Shown: piece by piece, positions 49,551 through 58,992 of the stretch
Numbering within the stretch: the stretch's first letter is position 1
How the letters are laid out: each line of letters opens with the position of its first letter
NCBI RefSeq assembly: GCF_005886145.1
Contig: NZ_CP040504.1
Span: 496,001 to 560,000 of the forward strand
Source of the DNA: Neisseria sp. oral taxon 014 str. F0314
GTDB taxonomy: Bacteria; Pseudomonadota; Gammaproteobacteria; Burkholderiales; Neisseriaceae
DNA length: 64,000 nt
Direction: 5' to 3'
Program-made: the position numbers and the translations under genes
The notes under the pieces: generated by a model
Seen by the model: the letters and a program-made list of their open reading frames with translations, nothing else
What the model was told of the DNA's origin: nothing
Databases searched by the model: none

Positions 49551-49928
49551 TTATTCGGCTTCAGCAACTTCTTCGGCAGTTGCCGCGCTGTTCAGCAGAT
49601 TTTTAGTTTTTTCGCCGCCGAGCATCGGGGATGCTTCGGTAACGGCATGTTTGGTTTTGATGGTCAGATGACGCAACACTGCATCATTAAAGCGGAAAGC
49701 AGTTTCCAACTCTTCCACTACTTCGGGAGTAGTCTCAATGTTCATCAACACATAATGTGCTTTGTGGATTTTGTTAATCGGGTAAGCCAGTTGGCGGCGG
49801 CCCCAATCTTCCAAACGGTGGATTTTGCCGTTTGCTTCGGTAATCATGGTTTTGTAACGTTCAACCATTGCGGGCACTTGCTCGCTTTGATCGGGATGAA
49901 CGATAAACACGATCTCGTAATGACGCAT
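49551..49928 (-). CDS. rpsF: 30S ribosomal protein S6
   Basis: 125 residues: [25 protein letters not shown] and [27 protein letters not shown] are conserved. A short acidic tail (TAEEVAEAE) follows. First gene of rpsF-priB-rpsR-rplI. AAGGAG precedes the ATG. Confidence 0.98.
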   Translation of the reverse strand: MRHYEIVFIVHPDQSEQVPAMVERYKTMITEANGKIHRLEDWGRRQLAYPINKIHKAHYVLMNIETTPEVVEELETAFRFNDAVLRHLTIKTKHAVTEASPMLGGEKTKNLLNSAATAEEVAEAE

Positions 49929-49953
49929 GCTATCTCCTTATGGATTGAAAACA

Positions 49954-49981
49954 GCCTTCTACCATGCGAAGAGTAAAAGGC
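49954..49981 (-). promoter_or_regulatory. Leader hairpin of the rpsF mRNA
   Basis: On the minus strand GCCTTTTAC (49973-49981) pairs over 9 bases (one G-U) with GTAGAAGGC (49954-49962), loop of 10. It lies between the promoter and the rpsF ribosome site. In other bacteria the S6-S18 complex represses its operon by binding a leader hairpin; whether this one carries the needed bulge is not established. Confidence 0.5.
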
Positions 49982-49999
49982 AAGGTTGTGAAACGCGCT

Positions 50000-50029
50000 A
50001 TTATAGGGTAATCCTGCCGAGCAAAGCAA
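50000..50029 (-). promoter_or_regulatory. Promoter of the rpsF operon
   Basis: On the minus strand TTGCTT (50024-50029), 18-base spacer, perfect TATAAT (50000-50005), about 70 bases before the rpsF start. Confidence 0.72.
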
Positions 50030-50173
50030 GCGTAATGTATCAAAAGCGTTTAGACTTTCGTTAGCATAATACCGCTTAAGTTTCAGACGGCCCCTCGATA
50101 TCCGGCATCTGTACCGGAAACCGGAATATGTGTATCCTCTCCTTTTTCTTTCTTTTCAATTATTGACAATTTT

Positions 50174-51121
50174 ATGAACAAACTAACTCGAATCAGCAAT
50201 TTTATCGGCAAAACCTTTGCTTTTTGGGCGGCATTGTGCGCCGCGGTCGCATTTTATTTCCCCGAAACATTTAAATGGGTAACGCCGCATATCCCGCTGT
50301 TTTTAGGCATCATCATGTTTGGAATGGGACTGACGCTGACGCCGTCCGATTTTAAAATCATCGGCAGGCATCCGAAAGCCGTCGTCATCGGTGTCGTTTC
50401 CCAATTCGTCATTATGCCGCTAACCGCCTATTCCTTAGCCGTGGGGCTGAACCTACCTGCCGAAATTGCCGTCGGCGTTATTTTGGTCGGTTCATGTCCG
50501 GGCGGAACAGCCTCCAACGTTATAACCTACCTGGCACGCGGCAATGTGGCTCTTTCGGTGGCGGTAACCTCAGTTACCACGCTGCTGGCTCCTATTATGA
50601 CGCCGTTTATTTTCTGGGCACTGGCGCACCAATGGCTGGAAATATCCGCCGCCGATATGCTGGTTTCCATTATGAAAATGGTATTACTGCCGATTATATT
50701 GGGCGTGATTGCGCACACCCTGTTCCGCAGGCAGACCGAAAAGGCCGCCGGCGCATTGCCGCTGGTTTCCGTTATTGCGATAGTTTTGATTATCGGTGCG
50801 GTCGTCGGTGCAAGCAAACCCAAAATCATAGAAAGCGGTTTATTGATTTTCGGCGTGGTGGTCCTGCACAACTGCATCGGTTATCTGCTGGGCTTTCTTG
50901 CCGCTAAACTCTGCAAACTGCCTTACGATGCGCAAAAAACGCTGGCCATCGAGGTCGGTATGCAAAATTCCGGTTTGGGCGCGGCGCTGGCCTCAGCGTA
51001 CTTCACTCCGCTGGCGGCCGTACCCAGCGCGCTTTTCAGCGTGTGGCACAATATCTCCGGTTCACTGCTGGCTTCCTATTGGGCTTCAAAAGCGGAAAAG
51101 GCGGATCCGGCCGAACGGTAA
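50174..51121 (+). CDS. Bile acid:sodium symporter family protein (ASBT-like)
   Basis: 315-residue inner-membrane protein with ten helices in two inverted repeats. [40 protein letters not shown] and [18 protein letters not shown] are the two crossover regions that bind sodium in the structurally studied N. meningitidis ASBT homologue, with conserved glutamate, glutamine and asparagine. Natural substrate uncertain; pantoate-type organic anions are suggested for the family. Stands alone, followed by a DUS hairpin (51144-51194). Confidence 0.93.
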   Translation: MNKLTRISNFIGKTFAFWAALCAAVAFYFPETFKWVTPHIPLFLGIIMFGMGLTLTPSDFKIIGRHPKAVVIGVVSQFVIMPLTAYSLAVGLNLPAEIAVGVILVGSCPGGTASNVITYLARGNVALSVAVTSVTTLLAPIMTPFIFWALAHQWLEISAADMLVSIMKMVLLPIILGVIAHTLFRRQTEKAAGALPLVSVIAIVLIIGAVVGASKPKIIESGLLIFGVVVLHNCIGYLLGFLAAKLCKLPYDAQKTLAIEVGMQNSGLGAALASAYFTPLAAVPSALFSVWHNISGSLLASYWASKAEKADPAER

Positions 51122-51357
51122 TAATTGACTGCGGATAACGTATGAAGGCCGTCTGAACAAACAGGATTGTTTCCTTCTGTTTCAGACGGCCTTCTCTGTT
51201 TTTCCCGCTCGAAATGCTTTTTATCCGCCATTTGACTTTTACCCGCGGTAAAGGTTTATAGTTACCCATAACTTAAATTAAGGCCGTCTGAAAATACAGT
51301 TTATAAAGTTTGTCTGATTTGCTTTCAGACGGCATCGGCTGAAAGAAAGGTCTATAT

Positions 51358-53520
51358 ATGCAACAAAAAGTCCGTTTCCAAATCGAAGGCATGACCTGTC
51401 AGGCATGCGCTTCGCGCATTGAAAAAGTGTTGAACAAAAAAGATTTTGTCGAATCGGCTGGAGTGAACTTCGCCAGCGAGGAGGCACAGGTGGTGTTTGA
51501 CGACAGCCAAACCTCCGCTGACGACATCGCCAAAATCATCGAGAAAACCGGCTACGGCGCAAAGGAGAAGACGGAAGACGCGCTGCCGCAACCCGAAGAA
51601 ACCGCGCATGTAAGCTGGCGGCTGTGGCTTTTGCTGGCCATCAATATTCCGTTCCTTATCGGTATGGCGGGGATGATGATTGGTCGGCACGATTGGATGA
51701 TTCCGCCGTTGTGGCAATTCGTGCTAGCAAGCGTGGTGCAGCTTTGGCTGGCTGTGCCGTTTTACAAAAGCGCGTGGGCAAGCATTAAAGGCGGGCTGGC
51801 GAATATGGACGTACTCGTTACCATCGGCACGGTGTCGATTTACCTGTATTCCGTTTATATGTTGTTTTTCAGCCCGCACGCAGCGTACGGCATGGCGCAT
51901 GTGTATTTTGAAGCGGGCGTGATGGTGATTGGTTTTGTGTCGCTGGGCAAATTTTTGGAACACCGCACCAAAAAATCCAGCCTAAACAGCTTGGGTCTGC
52001 TGTTGAAACTCACGCCGACCCAAGTCAACGTGCAGTGCGAAGGCGAATGGAAACAACTGCCCATCGACCAAGTGCAAATCGGCGACCTTATCCGCGCCAA
52101 CCACGGCGAACGCATCGCTGCCGACGGCATTATCGAGAGCGGCAGCGGCTGGGCGGACGAGAGCCACCTCACCGGTGAATCCAACCCCGAAGAGAAAAAG
52201 GCGGGCGGCAAAGTGTTGGCGGGCGCGCTGATGACTGAAGGCAGCGTGGTGTACCGCGCCACGCAGCTCGGCAGCCAAACCCTGCTCGGCGACATGATGA
52301 ACGCGCTCTCCGAAGCGCAAGGCAGCAAAGCGCCGATTGCGCGCGTGGCGGACAAGGCGGCGGCAGTGTTCGTGCCTGCCGTTGTGGGCATCGCGCTTCT
52401 GACTTTTATCGCCACTTGGCTGCTTAAGGGCGATTGGACGGTCGCGCTGATGCACGCCGTTGCCGTTTTGGTGATTGCCTGTCCGTGCGCGCTCGGTCTG
52501 GCGACGCCCGCCGCGATTATGGTCGGCATGGGCAAAGCGGTGAAACACGGTATTTGGTTTAAAGACGCGGCGGCGATGGAAGAAGCCGCCCACGTCGATG
52601 CCGTCGTGTTGGACAAAACCGGCACGCTGACCGAAGGCAGGCCGCAGGTTGCCGCCGTCTATTGCGTTCCCGACAGCGGCTTTGACGAAGACGCTTTGTG
52701 CCGCATCGCCGCTGCCGTCGAACAAAACGCCGCCCACCCGCTCGCCCGCGCCATCGTCTCCGCCGCCCAAGCGCGCGGTTTGGACATCCCCGCCACACAA
52801 AACGCGCAAACCGTTGTCGGCGCAGGCATTGCCGCCGAAGTTGAAGGCGCGGGATTGGTGAAAGCGGGCAAAGCCGAATTTGCCGAACTGACCTTGCCCG
52901 AGTTTTCAGACGACGTCTGGAGCATCGCAAGCATCGTCGCCGTTTCCGCCAACGGCAAACCCATCGGCGCATTCGCACTCGCCGACGCGCTGAAAGCCGA
53001 TACCGCCGAAGCCATAGGCCGTCTGAAAAAACACGGCATCGATGTTTACATCATGAGCGGCGACAACCAAGGCACGGTCGAATACGTCGCCAAACAACTG
53101 GGCATCGCCCACGCCTTCGGTAACATGAGTCCGCGCGACAAGGCCGCCGAAGTGCAGAAACTCAAAGCCGCCGGCAAAACCGTGGCAATGGTCGGCGACG
53201 GTATCAACGATGCACCCGCGCTCGCCGCCGCCAACGTCAGCTTCGCCATGAAAGGCGGCGCGGACGTTGCCGAACACACCGCCTCCGCCACGCTGATGCA
53301 GCATTCGGTCAACCAGCTCGCCGATGCCCTACTGGTGTCGCAGGCGACTTTGAAAAACATCAAGCAAAACCTATTTTTCGCCTTCTTCTACAACATATTA
53401 GGCATCCCGCTCGCCGCACTCGGCTTCTTAAACCCCGTCATCGCAGGCGCGGCAATGGCGGCAAGTTCGGTTTCGGTGTTGAGCAATGCCTTGCGCTTGA
53501 AGCGGGTAAATATTGAGTGA
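51358..53520 (+). CDS. copA: Copper-exporting P1B-type ATPase
   Basis: 720 residues. One heavy-metal-associated domain (GMTCQACASR, cysteines 14 and 17), eight membrane helices with the CPC motif in VIACPCALGLATPA, phosphorylation motif DKTGTLTEG, HP motif in NAAHPLARA, and MVGDGINDAPALAAANVSFAM. Exports Cu(I) from the cytoplasm. The regulator (cueR/csoR) is not adjacent. A DUS lies inside the coding region near 53019, encoding GRLKK. Confidence 0.95.
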   Translation: MQQKVRFQIEGMTCQACASRIEKVLNKKDFVESAGVNFASEEAQVVFDDSQTSADDIAKIIEKTGYGAKEKTEDALPQPEETAHVSWRLWLLLAINIPFLIGMAGMMIGRHDWMIPPLWQFVLASVVQLWLAVPFYKSAWASIKGGLANMDVLVTIGTVSIYLYSVYMLFFSPHAAYGMAHVYFEAGVMVIGFVSLGKFLEHRTKKSSLNSLGLLLKLTPTQVNVQCEGEWKQLPIDQVQIGDLIRANHGERIAADGIIESGSGWADESHLTGESNPEEKKAGGKVLAGALMTEGSVVYRATQLGSQTLLGDMMNALSEAQGSKAPIARVADKAAAVFVPAVVGIALLTFIATWLLKGDWTVALMHAVAVLVIACPCALGLATPAAIMVGMGKAVKHGIWFKDAAAMEEAAHVDAVVLDKTGTLTEGRPQVAAVYCVPDSGFDEDALCRIAAAVEQNAAHPLARAIVSAAQARGLDIPATQNAQTVVGAGIAAEVEGAGLVKAGKAEFAELTLPEFSDDVWSIASIVAVSANGKPIGAFALADALKADTAEAIGRLKKHGIDVYIMSGDNQGTVEYVAKQLGIAHAFGNMSPRDKAAEVQKLKAAGKTVAMVGDGINDAPALAAANVSFAMKGGADVAEHTASATLMQHSVNQLADALLVSQATLKNIKQNLFFAFFYNILGIPLAALGFLNPVIAGAAMAASSVSVLSNALRLKRVNIE

Positions 53521-53528
53521 GAATCTTA

Positions 53529-53570
53529 GAGGCCGTCTGAAAATATCCCCCTTTGTTTTCAGACGGCCTC
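53529..53570. terminator. DUS-pair terminator after copA
   Basis: 15-base perfect arms 53529-53543 and 53556-53570, immediately after the copA stop. Confidence 0.78.
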
Positions 53571-53624
53571 TAACCGTTATAATCCCCCTATCCTAACCAA
53601 TCTGCCAAACCAGGAGCACACCGT

Positions 53625-53882
53625 ATGGACATGATGACGTTTACCAATATTTTATTGATTGTTTTATGTATTTTCACCATGTTACTGGTGTGGTCGCGCA
53701 ACTGGAAACGCAAGCAGGCATATTTTGAGAAAATCAAAAGCAATCCGGAAAACCTTAAATGGGTCGGGCAAAATCTGACCGGCCAGGAATGGAAAGACCT
53801 GAAAACCGTCGGCGACCGCTTCGGGCTGCCCATGTTGCAGGCCAAGCAGTTGATTGATTTTTATAAAAACAGTCGGAACTGA
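53625..53882 (+). CDS. Small membrane-anchored protein, unknown
   Basis: 85 residues: one N-terminal helix (TFTNILLIVLCIFTMLLVW, residues 5-23), then a basic segment RNWKRKQAYFEKI and a soluble C-terminal part. The tail WKDLKTVGDRFGLPMLQAKQLIDFY looks like a small helical domain. No family recognised. Flanked by DUS hairpins on both sides, so monocistronic. Confidence 0.75.
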   Translation: MDMMTFTNILLIVLCIFTMLLVWSRNWKRKQAYFEKIKSNPENLKWVGQNLTGQEWKDLKTVGDRFGLPMLQAKQLIDFYKNSRN

Positions 53883-53917
53883 TTGCATGATTTAACAATA
53901 GAATTTGACTGAAATTA

Positions 53918-53968
53918 AGGCCGTCTGAAAATATCACTCTTATAATAAGTAATATTTTCAGACGGCCT
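53918..53968. terminator. DUS-pair hairpin with extended arms
   Basis: 17-base perfect arms 53918-53934 and 53952-53968 with a 17-base AT-rich loop, between the small membrane protein and the GDSL hydrolase. Confidence 0.75.
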
Positions 53969-54011
53969 CGGCATTTGCCGTTCCGTTTTAAAACAAAGGG
54001 AGGGAATAAAA

Positions 54012-54575
54012 ATGACCGTTTATCTTATCGGCGACTCCGTGCGGCTTGCTTCGGAACCTTATACCCGCGCCGCGCTGCCTGATGCAGGCATCGTTTCTCC
54101 GTCGGAAAACTGCCGTTCGTCGCACGATGTTTTGCAGCATATCAAACAATGGACGGCGGGTGCGGCCGCCGGAGACATCGTCCACATCAACTGCGGCCTG
54201 CACGACATACGCCGCGACCGAGGCAGTAACGGGCCGGTAGCCGATTTGGAAACCTACCGGAGCAATCTGACCCGTATTTTCGATTATCTGAAAAAGACGG
54301 GGGCGAAAATCATTTGGGCCGACAGTACGCCGTTTCTGGAAAGCGTGCACAACATCGTCAAATCCTCGCGCCGCTATCTGGCCGATTTGAAGGCGTATAA
54401 CCGTGTGGCGGACGATTTGGCAAAACAATACGGTTTCGCCATCAACGATTTGTACAGTCTGATGTTCCGGCAGGACCTGACCGCGCTGATGTTGTGCGAC
54501 GGACTGCATTTCAACGAGTTCGGCAGCGAAATGATCGGCAAGGCGGTGGCCGAAGCGGTGTCGAAGCAGATGTAG
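54012..54575 (+). CDS. SGNH/GDSL-family hydrolase
   Basis: 187 residues. Block I YLIGDSVR gives the nucleophile serine (S9). HINCGLHDIRRD is the block with the oxyanion glycine/asparagine and is slightly unusual, with LHD in place of the common xND. LCDGLHFNEFGSEMIG carries the catalytic aspartate and histidine (DxxH). Cytoplasmic, no signal. Probably an esterase or acyl hydrolase on lipid or polysaccharide groups; substrate unknown. Confidence 0.87.
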   Translation: MTVYLIGDSVRLASEPYTRAALPDAGIVSPSENCRSSHDVLQHIKQWTAGAAAGDIVHINCGLHDIRRDRGSNGPVADLETYRSNLTRIFDYLKKTGAKIIWADSTPFLESVHNIVKSSRRYLADLKAYNRVADDLAKQYGFAINDLYSLMFRQDLTALMLCDGLHFNEFGSEMIGKAVAEAVSKQM

Positions 54576-54690
54576 GGAGCCTTAGCCGTTTTACAGCCAT
54601 TTACGGTTTTCAGACGGCCTCTAGGTTGCGGCCGGACGCTCATCGGGATATAGTAACTCCCCCCATTAACATGAAATCAAGGAATAGGCC

Positions 54691-54939
54691 ATGAGCGGAA
54701 AATTAGACCAAATCAGCGGTAAAGTAAAAGAAACTGCCGGAGAAGTATTCGACGATTCCAAACTCAAAGCGGAAGGCGTTATCCAGCAAGGAATCGGCAA
54801 GATAAAAGAAGCCGCTGCCGACATTGAGGAAAAAGCAGGCGACGTATTGAAAAAAGGCAAAGAAGAAGCGGGACATTTGGTTGACGAAGCGAAAGAAAAA
54901 GCCGAAAACCTGATTAACGATATTAAAAGCAAATTCTGA
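54691..54939 (+). CDS. CsbD-like stress protein
   Basis: 82 residues, highly charged: MSGKLDQISGKVKETAGEVFDDSKLKAEGVIQQGIGKIKEAA matches CsbD (D.i.GK.KE..G...D). The second half is an amphipathic helix rich in lysine, glutamate and alanine. Small hydrophilic stress-type protein; molecular role unknown. Good AAGGAATAG before the start. Confidence 0.88.
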   Translation: MSGKLDQISGKVKETAGEVFDDSKLKAEGVIQQGIGKIKEAAADIEEKAGDVLKKGKEEAGHLVDEAKEKAENLINDIKSKF

Positions 54940-54960
54940 TACATCCTTGTTTGAAGACAT

Positions 54961-54999
54961 AAAAAGGCCGTCTGAAACACGATTTCAGACGGCCTTTTT
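54961..54999. terminator. Bidirectional DUS-pair terminator
   Basis: 17-base perfect arms 54961-54977 and 54983-54999 between the convergent CsbD-like and VanZ-like genes. Confidence 0.8.
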
Positions 55000-55018
55000 A
55001 TGGTTTTTACCGCACGGT

Positions 55019-55408
55019 TTATTGTGCGGACGGACGGCCCGCCGCTTTTTTTACCGCTGCGGTTTTTGCCGCCAGCCACAAAGCGGCCGACGCACCGAGC
55101 ATATCCGCGATGCCGTCGCCGACCGATCCTTCGCGCGTAGCGGTAAACGCCGCCTGCGCCCATTCGCTGCCCGCGGCAAACAGCAGGGCAAACACCAGCA
55201 GCCCGCGATACGGGATTTTCAGTCCGTCATGGATAAAGGCTTTTGCCAACAGCCAGATTTGGGCAAAAAACAAGGCGAAATGCGCGGCTTTGTCGAAATG
55301 CGGAAACGGCGGCGGCGCATTGCCGGATTCCCTGAAAACCAGTGCGTAGATACCGGCGGCAAACCATGCGGCGGCGAACAGGGTGAATTTGTTTGCGGGC
55401 AATTTCAT
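55019..55408 (-). CDS. VanZ-like membrane protein
   Basis: 129 residues, four hydrophobic segments. FPHFDKAAHFALFFAQIWLLAKA and a later GSEWAQAAFTATREGSVGDGIADMLGASAALWLA match the VanZ-like pattern (DK..HF..F, then E..Q.....R..s..D...n..G). Function in Neisseria unknown. Its ATG overlaps the stop of the upstream small gene by 4 bases. Confidence 0.83.
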   Translation of the reverse strand: MKLPANKFTLFAAAWFAAGIYALVFRESGNAPPPFPHFDKAAHFALFFAQIWLLAKAFIHDGLKIPYRGLLVFALLFAAGSEWAQAAFTATREGSVGDGIADMLGASAALWLAAKTAAVKKAAGRPSAQ

Positions 55409-55611
55409 GGCTGTTCCTCATCCAGCCAGGTCTGGCAGAGGGCGGCCAAACGGGAGAACCTGCCGCCGCGGGCGTTCAATATATCGCGCCATTGCGTCAC
55501 TTCCGCGGCGGACGGCGCTTCGTCCATACTGCATTCATACAGCCAGAAATCGAGGGTTTCCCCTACGGTACCGGCGGATTCGTTTCGGATAAGGTCTAAA
55601 AGTTCGGTCAT
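55405..55611 (-). CDS. Small hypothetical protein
   Basis: 68 residues, acidic, helical: MTELLDLIRNESAGTVGETLDFWLYECSMDEAPSAAEVTQWRDIL. No domain recognised. Translationally coupled to the VanZ-like gene by an ATGA overlap, so it is very likely real. A DUS lies upstream of its start. Confidence 0.68.
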   Translation of the reverse strand: MTELLDLIRNESAGTVGETLDFWLYECSMDEAPSAAEVTQWRDILNARGGRFSRLAALCQTWLDEEQP

Positions 55612-55631
55612 ATCGAGGCCGTCTGAAAAAG

Positions 55632-56162
55632 TTAATCGGTTTCCGAAGGCGAAATACGGGTTTGCCGCGCCAATTCTGCGGCCAGTTCATCCTGATAGGT
55701 CCGCATCATTTTATCCAAATCCATCAGGGCATGGCCGACGGCGCGGACAAACGGATTTTTATACCGGATATTCTCCGTAGCCGTGAAGCGGGTGCGGTTT
55801 GCGGAAACGGCTTCCAGCTCGGCCGTCCATATCCCGTCAAAGAGGCGGTGTTCCATTTTGAAAGCGTAATGGTCGGGATAATGTTTATCCAGCGTTTCAA
55901 AACGGATGGTAATGCCGCCCGTTGTTTCCAGCCAAACTTCCCTTCCTGCGTTTTCGCTCACTATCCGCAAATCATCCGGCGAAGTGCGGTAATGCCAATG
56001 CCTGTTATCGGTAACAGTGCAGTAGACAATGTCTATCGGCGCATCGAATACGATTGTTTTGCTCAAGCTGCGTGTTTCCGGCAACAACAGGCCGGTAATA
56101 TACAGCAAGCCCGCGCCGCAAACGGCCGCCACGCCCAAATAAACCGGAATCTTCGCCCACAC
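55632..56162 (-). CDS. SRPBCC-family membrane-anchored protein
   Basis: 176 residues. GTG start at 56160-56162 chosen because GGAGGAA lies at the right distance and the frame further upstream runs through the DUS hairpin and pth. One N-terminal helix (IPVYLGVAAVCGAGLLYITGLLL), then a START/SRPBCC-like domain (TIVFDAPIDIVYCTVTDNRHWHYRTSPDDLRI, TRFTATENIRYKNPFVRAV). Likely binds a hydrophobic ligand or lipid; role unknown. Confidence 0.75.
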   Translation of the reverse strand: MWAKIPVYLGVAAVCGAGLLYITGLLLPETRSLSKTIVFDAPIDIVYCTVTDNRHWHYRTSPDDLRIVSENAGREVWLETTGGITIRFETLDKHYPDHYAFKMEHRLFDGIWTAELEAVSANRTRFTATENIRYKNPFVRAVGHALMDLDKMMRTYQDELAAELARQTRISPSETD

Positions 56163-56190
56163 GCCCTGTTCCTCCGAACAGTATAATTTC

Positions 56191-56217
56191 AGGCCGTCTG
56201 AAAATTTCAGACGGCCT
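56191..56217. terminator. Tight DUS-pair hairpin after pth
   Basis: 13-base perfect arms 56191-56203 and 56205-56217, nearly a continuous palindrome. It separates pth from the SRPBCC gene. Confidence 0.75.
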
Positions 56218-56223
56218 TTCCAT

Positions 56224-56799
56224 CTACTTGCTGTGCAAAAAACGCACCGCCTCTTCCCATTCGCCCGCCAGTATCGCCGGCATCGCCTCCAATGATTTGC
56301 GAATCGCATCATCGATTTGTCGGCGGTGCTCGGCACTGGGTTTGTTCAACACATAACCGACTACAAGGTTGCGGTCGCCCGGATGGTCTATGCCCAACCG
56401 CAAGCGGTAATAGTCGGGGGTTCCCAAGCGGGCTTGAATATCTTTCAAGCCGTTGTGCCCGCCGTTGCCGCCGCCGAGTTTGAATTTGATGCGGCCGCAA
56501 GGTATATCCAATTCGTCATGCACCACCAAAATCTCTTCGGGCTTGATTTTGTAAAACTGCGCCAGCGCGGCAACGGCCTGGCCGGAACGGTTCATAAAAG
56601 TCATGGGCTTGAGCAGCCAGACATCACCGTCGGGCAGGCCGACGCGCGCCACTTCGCCGAAGAATTTTTTTTCGTCTTTAAACGAGGCTTTCCATTGCCA
56701 CGCAAGTTCGTCAAGGAACCAGAAGCCTGCATTGTGGCGGGTTTGTTCGTATTCGCGGCCGGGATTGCCCAAGCCGGCGATGAGTTTGATTTTCGGCAT
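56224..56799 (-). CDS. pth: Peptidyl-tRNA hydrolase
   Basis: Recycles peptidyl-tRNA dropped from ribosomes. 191 residues: [29 protein letters not shown] with the catalytic histidine in the TRHNAG motif, [13 protein letters not shown], and [28 protein letters not shown]. Complete. Confidence 0.97.
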   Translation of the reverse strand: MPKIKLIAGLGNPGREYEQTRHNAGFWFLDELAWQWKASFKDEKKFFGEVARVGLPDGDVWLLKPMTFMNRSGQAVAALAQFYKIKPEEILVVHDELDIPCGRIKFKLGGGNGGHNGLKDIQARLGTPDYYRLRLGIDHPGDRNLVVGYVLNKPSAEHRRQIDDAIRKSLEAMPAILAGEWEEAVRFLHSK

Positions 56800-56844
56800 A
56801 TCGTTCCTTCAAACAGGGCCGTCTGAAAGCGGGTTTCAGACGGC

Positions 56845-57129
56845 CTATCGTCCTTCTTCTTTATCCTGCACGCGCTTACGGCGCGCGTCTTTCGGGTCGA
56901 TGAGCAACGGGCGGTACACTTCGATGCGGTCGTGGGCGCGCAATACGGTGTCGTCCTTCACCACCTTGCCGAAGATGCCCAGCGGCGCGGTATTCAAATC
57001 CACATCGGGAAACCGCTCGGCAATCGGACTGCGCAAAGCGGCCTGCCGCACGGTCGTACCCTCTTCCACCCGCATAATGTGCAATTCCTGCCGGTCGGCC
57101 AGCCCGTAGGCGATTTCGATTTCAAGCAT
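56845..57129 (-). CDS. rnfH: RnfH-family ubiquitin-like protein
   Basis: 94 residues, beta-grasp fold: [34 protein letters not shown], then [37 protein letters not shown], the RnfH signature. Overlaps the 3' end of ratA by 8 bases, the usual ratA-rnfH pair. Function in the pair unresolved. Stop lies against a DUS hairpin (56817-56845). Confidence 0.92.
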   Translation of the reverse strand: MLEIEIAYGLADRQELHIMRVEEGTTVRQAALRSPIAERFPDVDLNTAPLGIFGKVVKDDTVLRAHDRIEVYRPLLIDPKDARRKRVQDKEEGR

Positions 57130-57553
57130 AACGGCGGTCCGCTTCTTTGATGAACGCATCCACCAGCGTCCCCGTCAGATGGGAAAACACAGGCGAAATC
57201 ACCGCCGACAAGAGCGCGCTGGAAAAATCGTATTCCAGTTTGAATTCGATTTTGCACATATCGCCGCCCAAATCGATGAACTTCCAAGTCCCGCGCAAAG
57301 TTTTAAACGGACCTTCAAGCAAATCCATACGGATTTCCTTGCCGGGGATATTGTGGTTGTGCGTCGCAAAAGACTGTTGCACGCGCATATAGTCCATAAA
57401 CAGCCGCGCCTTCAGCTCGTTGCCGCTGCGCTCAATGATTTCGGTTTTGCTGTACCACGGCAAAAATTTCGGATAATCCTCGACCCTGTCGACCAGCTCG
57501 AACATCTGCTCTGCGCTGTGCAGCACCAATACGTTTTTTTCTACTTTTTTCAT
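57122..57553 (-). CDS. ratA: RatA/Coq10-type START-domain protein
   Basis: 143 residues: [30 protein letters not shown] and [16 protein letters not shown] are family hallmarks of the coenzyme-Q-binding COQ10/RatA group. It may help ubiquinone function; in E. coli RatA was described as an inhibitor of ribosome association. smpB, its usual neighbour, is 30 kb away here. Confidence 0.92.
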   Translation of the reverse strand: MKKVEKNVLVLHSAEQMFELVDRVEDYPKFLPWYSKTEIIERSGNELKARLFMDYMRVQQSFATHNHNIPGKEIRMDLLEGPFKTLRGTWKFIDLGGDMCKIEFKLEYDFSSALLSAVISPVFSHLTGTLVDAFIKEADRRYA

Positions 57554-57733
57554 AACACAGCCTTCGGGCGGAAAGCGTCATTATAAACGCTTTTTCAGAC
57601 GGCCTCCCCCATATTTCGGCACGGGCGTAAGCCATATAACCAAAAATCCTTTCAATAAAATAATCCATTCTTTCCCTTTCACACGCCCGCCCGTTACAGT
57701 AACGCACAATGAAAATAAAAAAGGATAGAAATA

Positions 57734-58780
57734 ATGAGTAAAATCCGCTACTTGGCAATCGGCACCATCGCCGCCCTGCTGGTCGTCGCCGCCTGCTCCG
57801 GCGGAAAAACCGCCGCCGGCGGCGGCAAATACATGAAAATCCTCAACGTTTCCTATGACGTTTCCCGTGATTTCTACAAAGAATACAACCCGCTGTTCAT
57901 CCGCGAATTTACCAAGAAACATCCCGAAACCGACCTGCACGTCCAGCAATCGCACGGCGGTTCGAGCAAGCAGGCATTATCGGTGGCAAACGGCCTGCCT
58001 GCCGACGTCGTTACCATGAACCAGTCTTCCGACATCGACACGCTTCAGGCACGCGGCCTTATCCGTCCAAACTGGCAGTCGCGCCTGCCGGATAAAGCCG
58101 TACCGTTCACCAGCACCACCGTTTTCCTCGTCCGCAAAGGCAATCCCAAACACATCCGCGACTGGGACGACTTGACGCGCCCTGACGTCAAAACCGTATT
58201 CGCCAATCCCAAAACCAGCGGCAACGGTCGCTACGCCTTCCTCAGCGCATACGGTTACGGCCTGAAAACATCCGGCGGCGACGAAGCGCAGGCCCGGCAG
58301 TTCACCCGAGCAATCCTGAACAACGTGCCGATGTTTGAAAACGGCAGCCGCGCAGCCACCACCAGTTTCACGCGGCGGGACATCGGCGACGTACTCGTAA
58401 CCCTTGAAAACGAAGCCAACTTCGTCAGCAAAAAATTGGAAAACGGACGGTTTGAAATCGTCTATCCGAGCTACACCGCCGCCGCGGACAGCCCCGTGGC
58501 GGTAGTCGATAAAAACGCCGAGAAAAAAGAATCGCAAGCCGCCGCCCGCGCCTACCTCGAATACCTGTGGAGCAAACCCGCGCAAGAGTTGGCGGCAAGA
58601 ATGTATTTCCGCCCGAGCGACAAAGAAATACTGGCGCGGCACAAAGCCGACTTCCCCGACCTGGACACCTTCCGCCCGGCCGAACTCTTCGGCGGCTGGT
58701 CGCAGATTATGCAAAAATTCTTCGCCGACGGCGGCATGTTCGACCAACTGACGGCAGAAAGAAAGCCGCAGGAACAGTGA
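57734..58780 (+). CDS. sbp: Sulfate/thiosulfate-binding lipoprotein
   Basis: 348 residues. Signal MSKIRYLAIGTIAALLVVAAC with lipobox-like VAAC (C21), so membrane-anchored. ILNVSYDVSRDFYKEYNPLF, VQQSHGGSSKQALSVANGLPADVVTMNQSSDID and NPKTSGNGRYAFLSAYGYG match periplasmic sulfate-binding proteins of ABC importers. No cysT/cysW/cysA genes follow, so it must serve a transporter encoded elsewhere. The 212-base region after it (58781-58992) is AT-rich and without a gene. Confidence 0.94.
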   Translation: MSKIRYLAIGTIAALLVVAACSGGKTAAGGGKYMKILNVSYDVSRDFYKEYNPLFIREFTKKHPETDLHVQQSHGGSSKQALSVANGLPADVVTMNQSSDIDTLQARGLIRPNWQSRLPDKAVPFTSTTVFLVRKGNPKHIRDWDDLTRPDVKTVFANPKTSGNGRYAFLSAYGYGLKTSGGDEAQARQFTRAILNNVPMFENGSRAATTSFTRRDIGDVLVTLENEANFVSKKLENGRFEIVYPSYTAAADSPVAVVDKNAEKKESQAAARAYLEYLWSKPAQELAARMYFRPSDKEILARHKADFPDLDTFRPAELFGGWSQIMQKFFADGGMFDQLTAERKPQEQ

Positions 58781-58992
58781 TTTATAGAAGCTAAAAGGGA
58801 TTCCATATTTGGTATTATCGAAACCACCATACAACCCTTTTATACTAAACACAGCTATATTTACTCTATTATATTATGGTTTCCATCCAATTAACCTAAT
58901 CTGAATTTCGACGACGGCTCCATCAAGAATTCTAATCTGCCACACAAAATTTATTACCAATCACCCTTCTTTCCATATGACTCATTAGGCTG

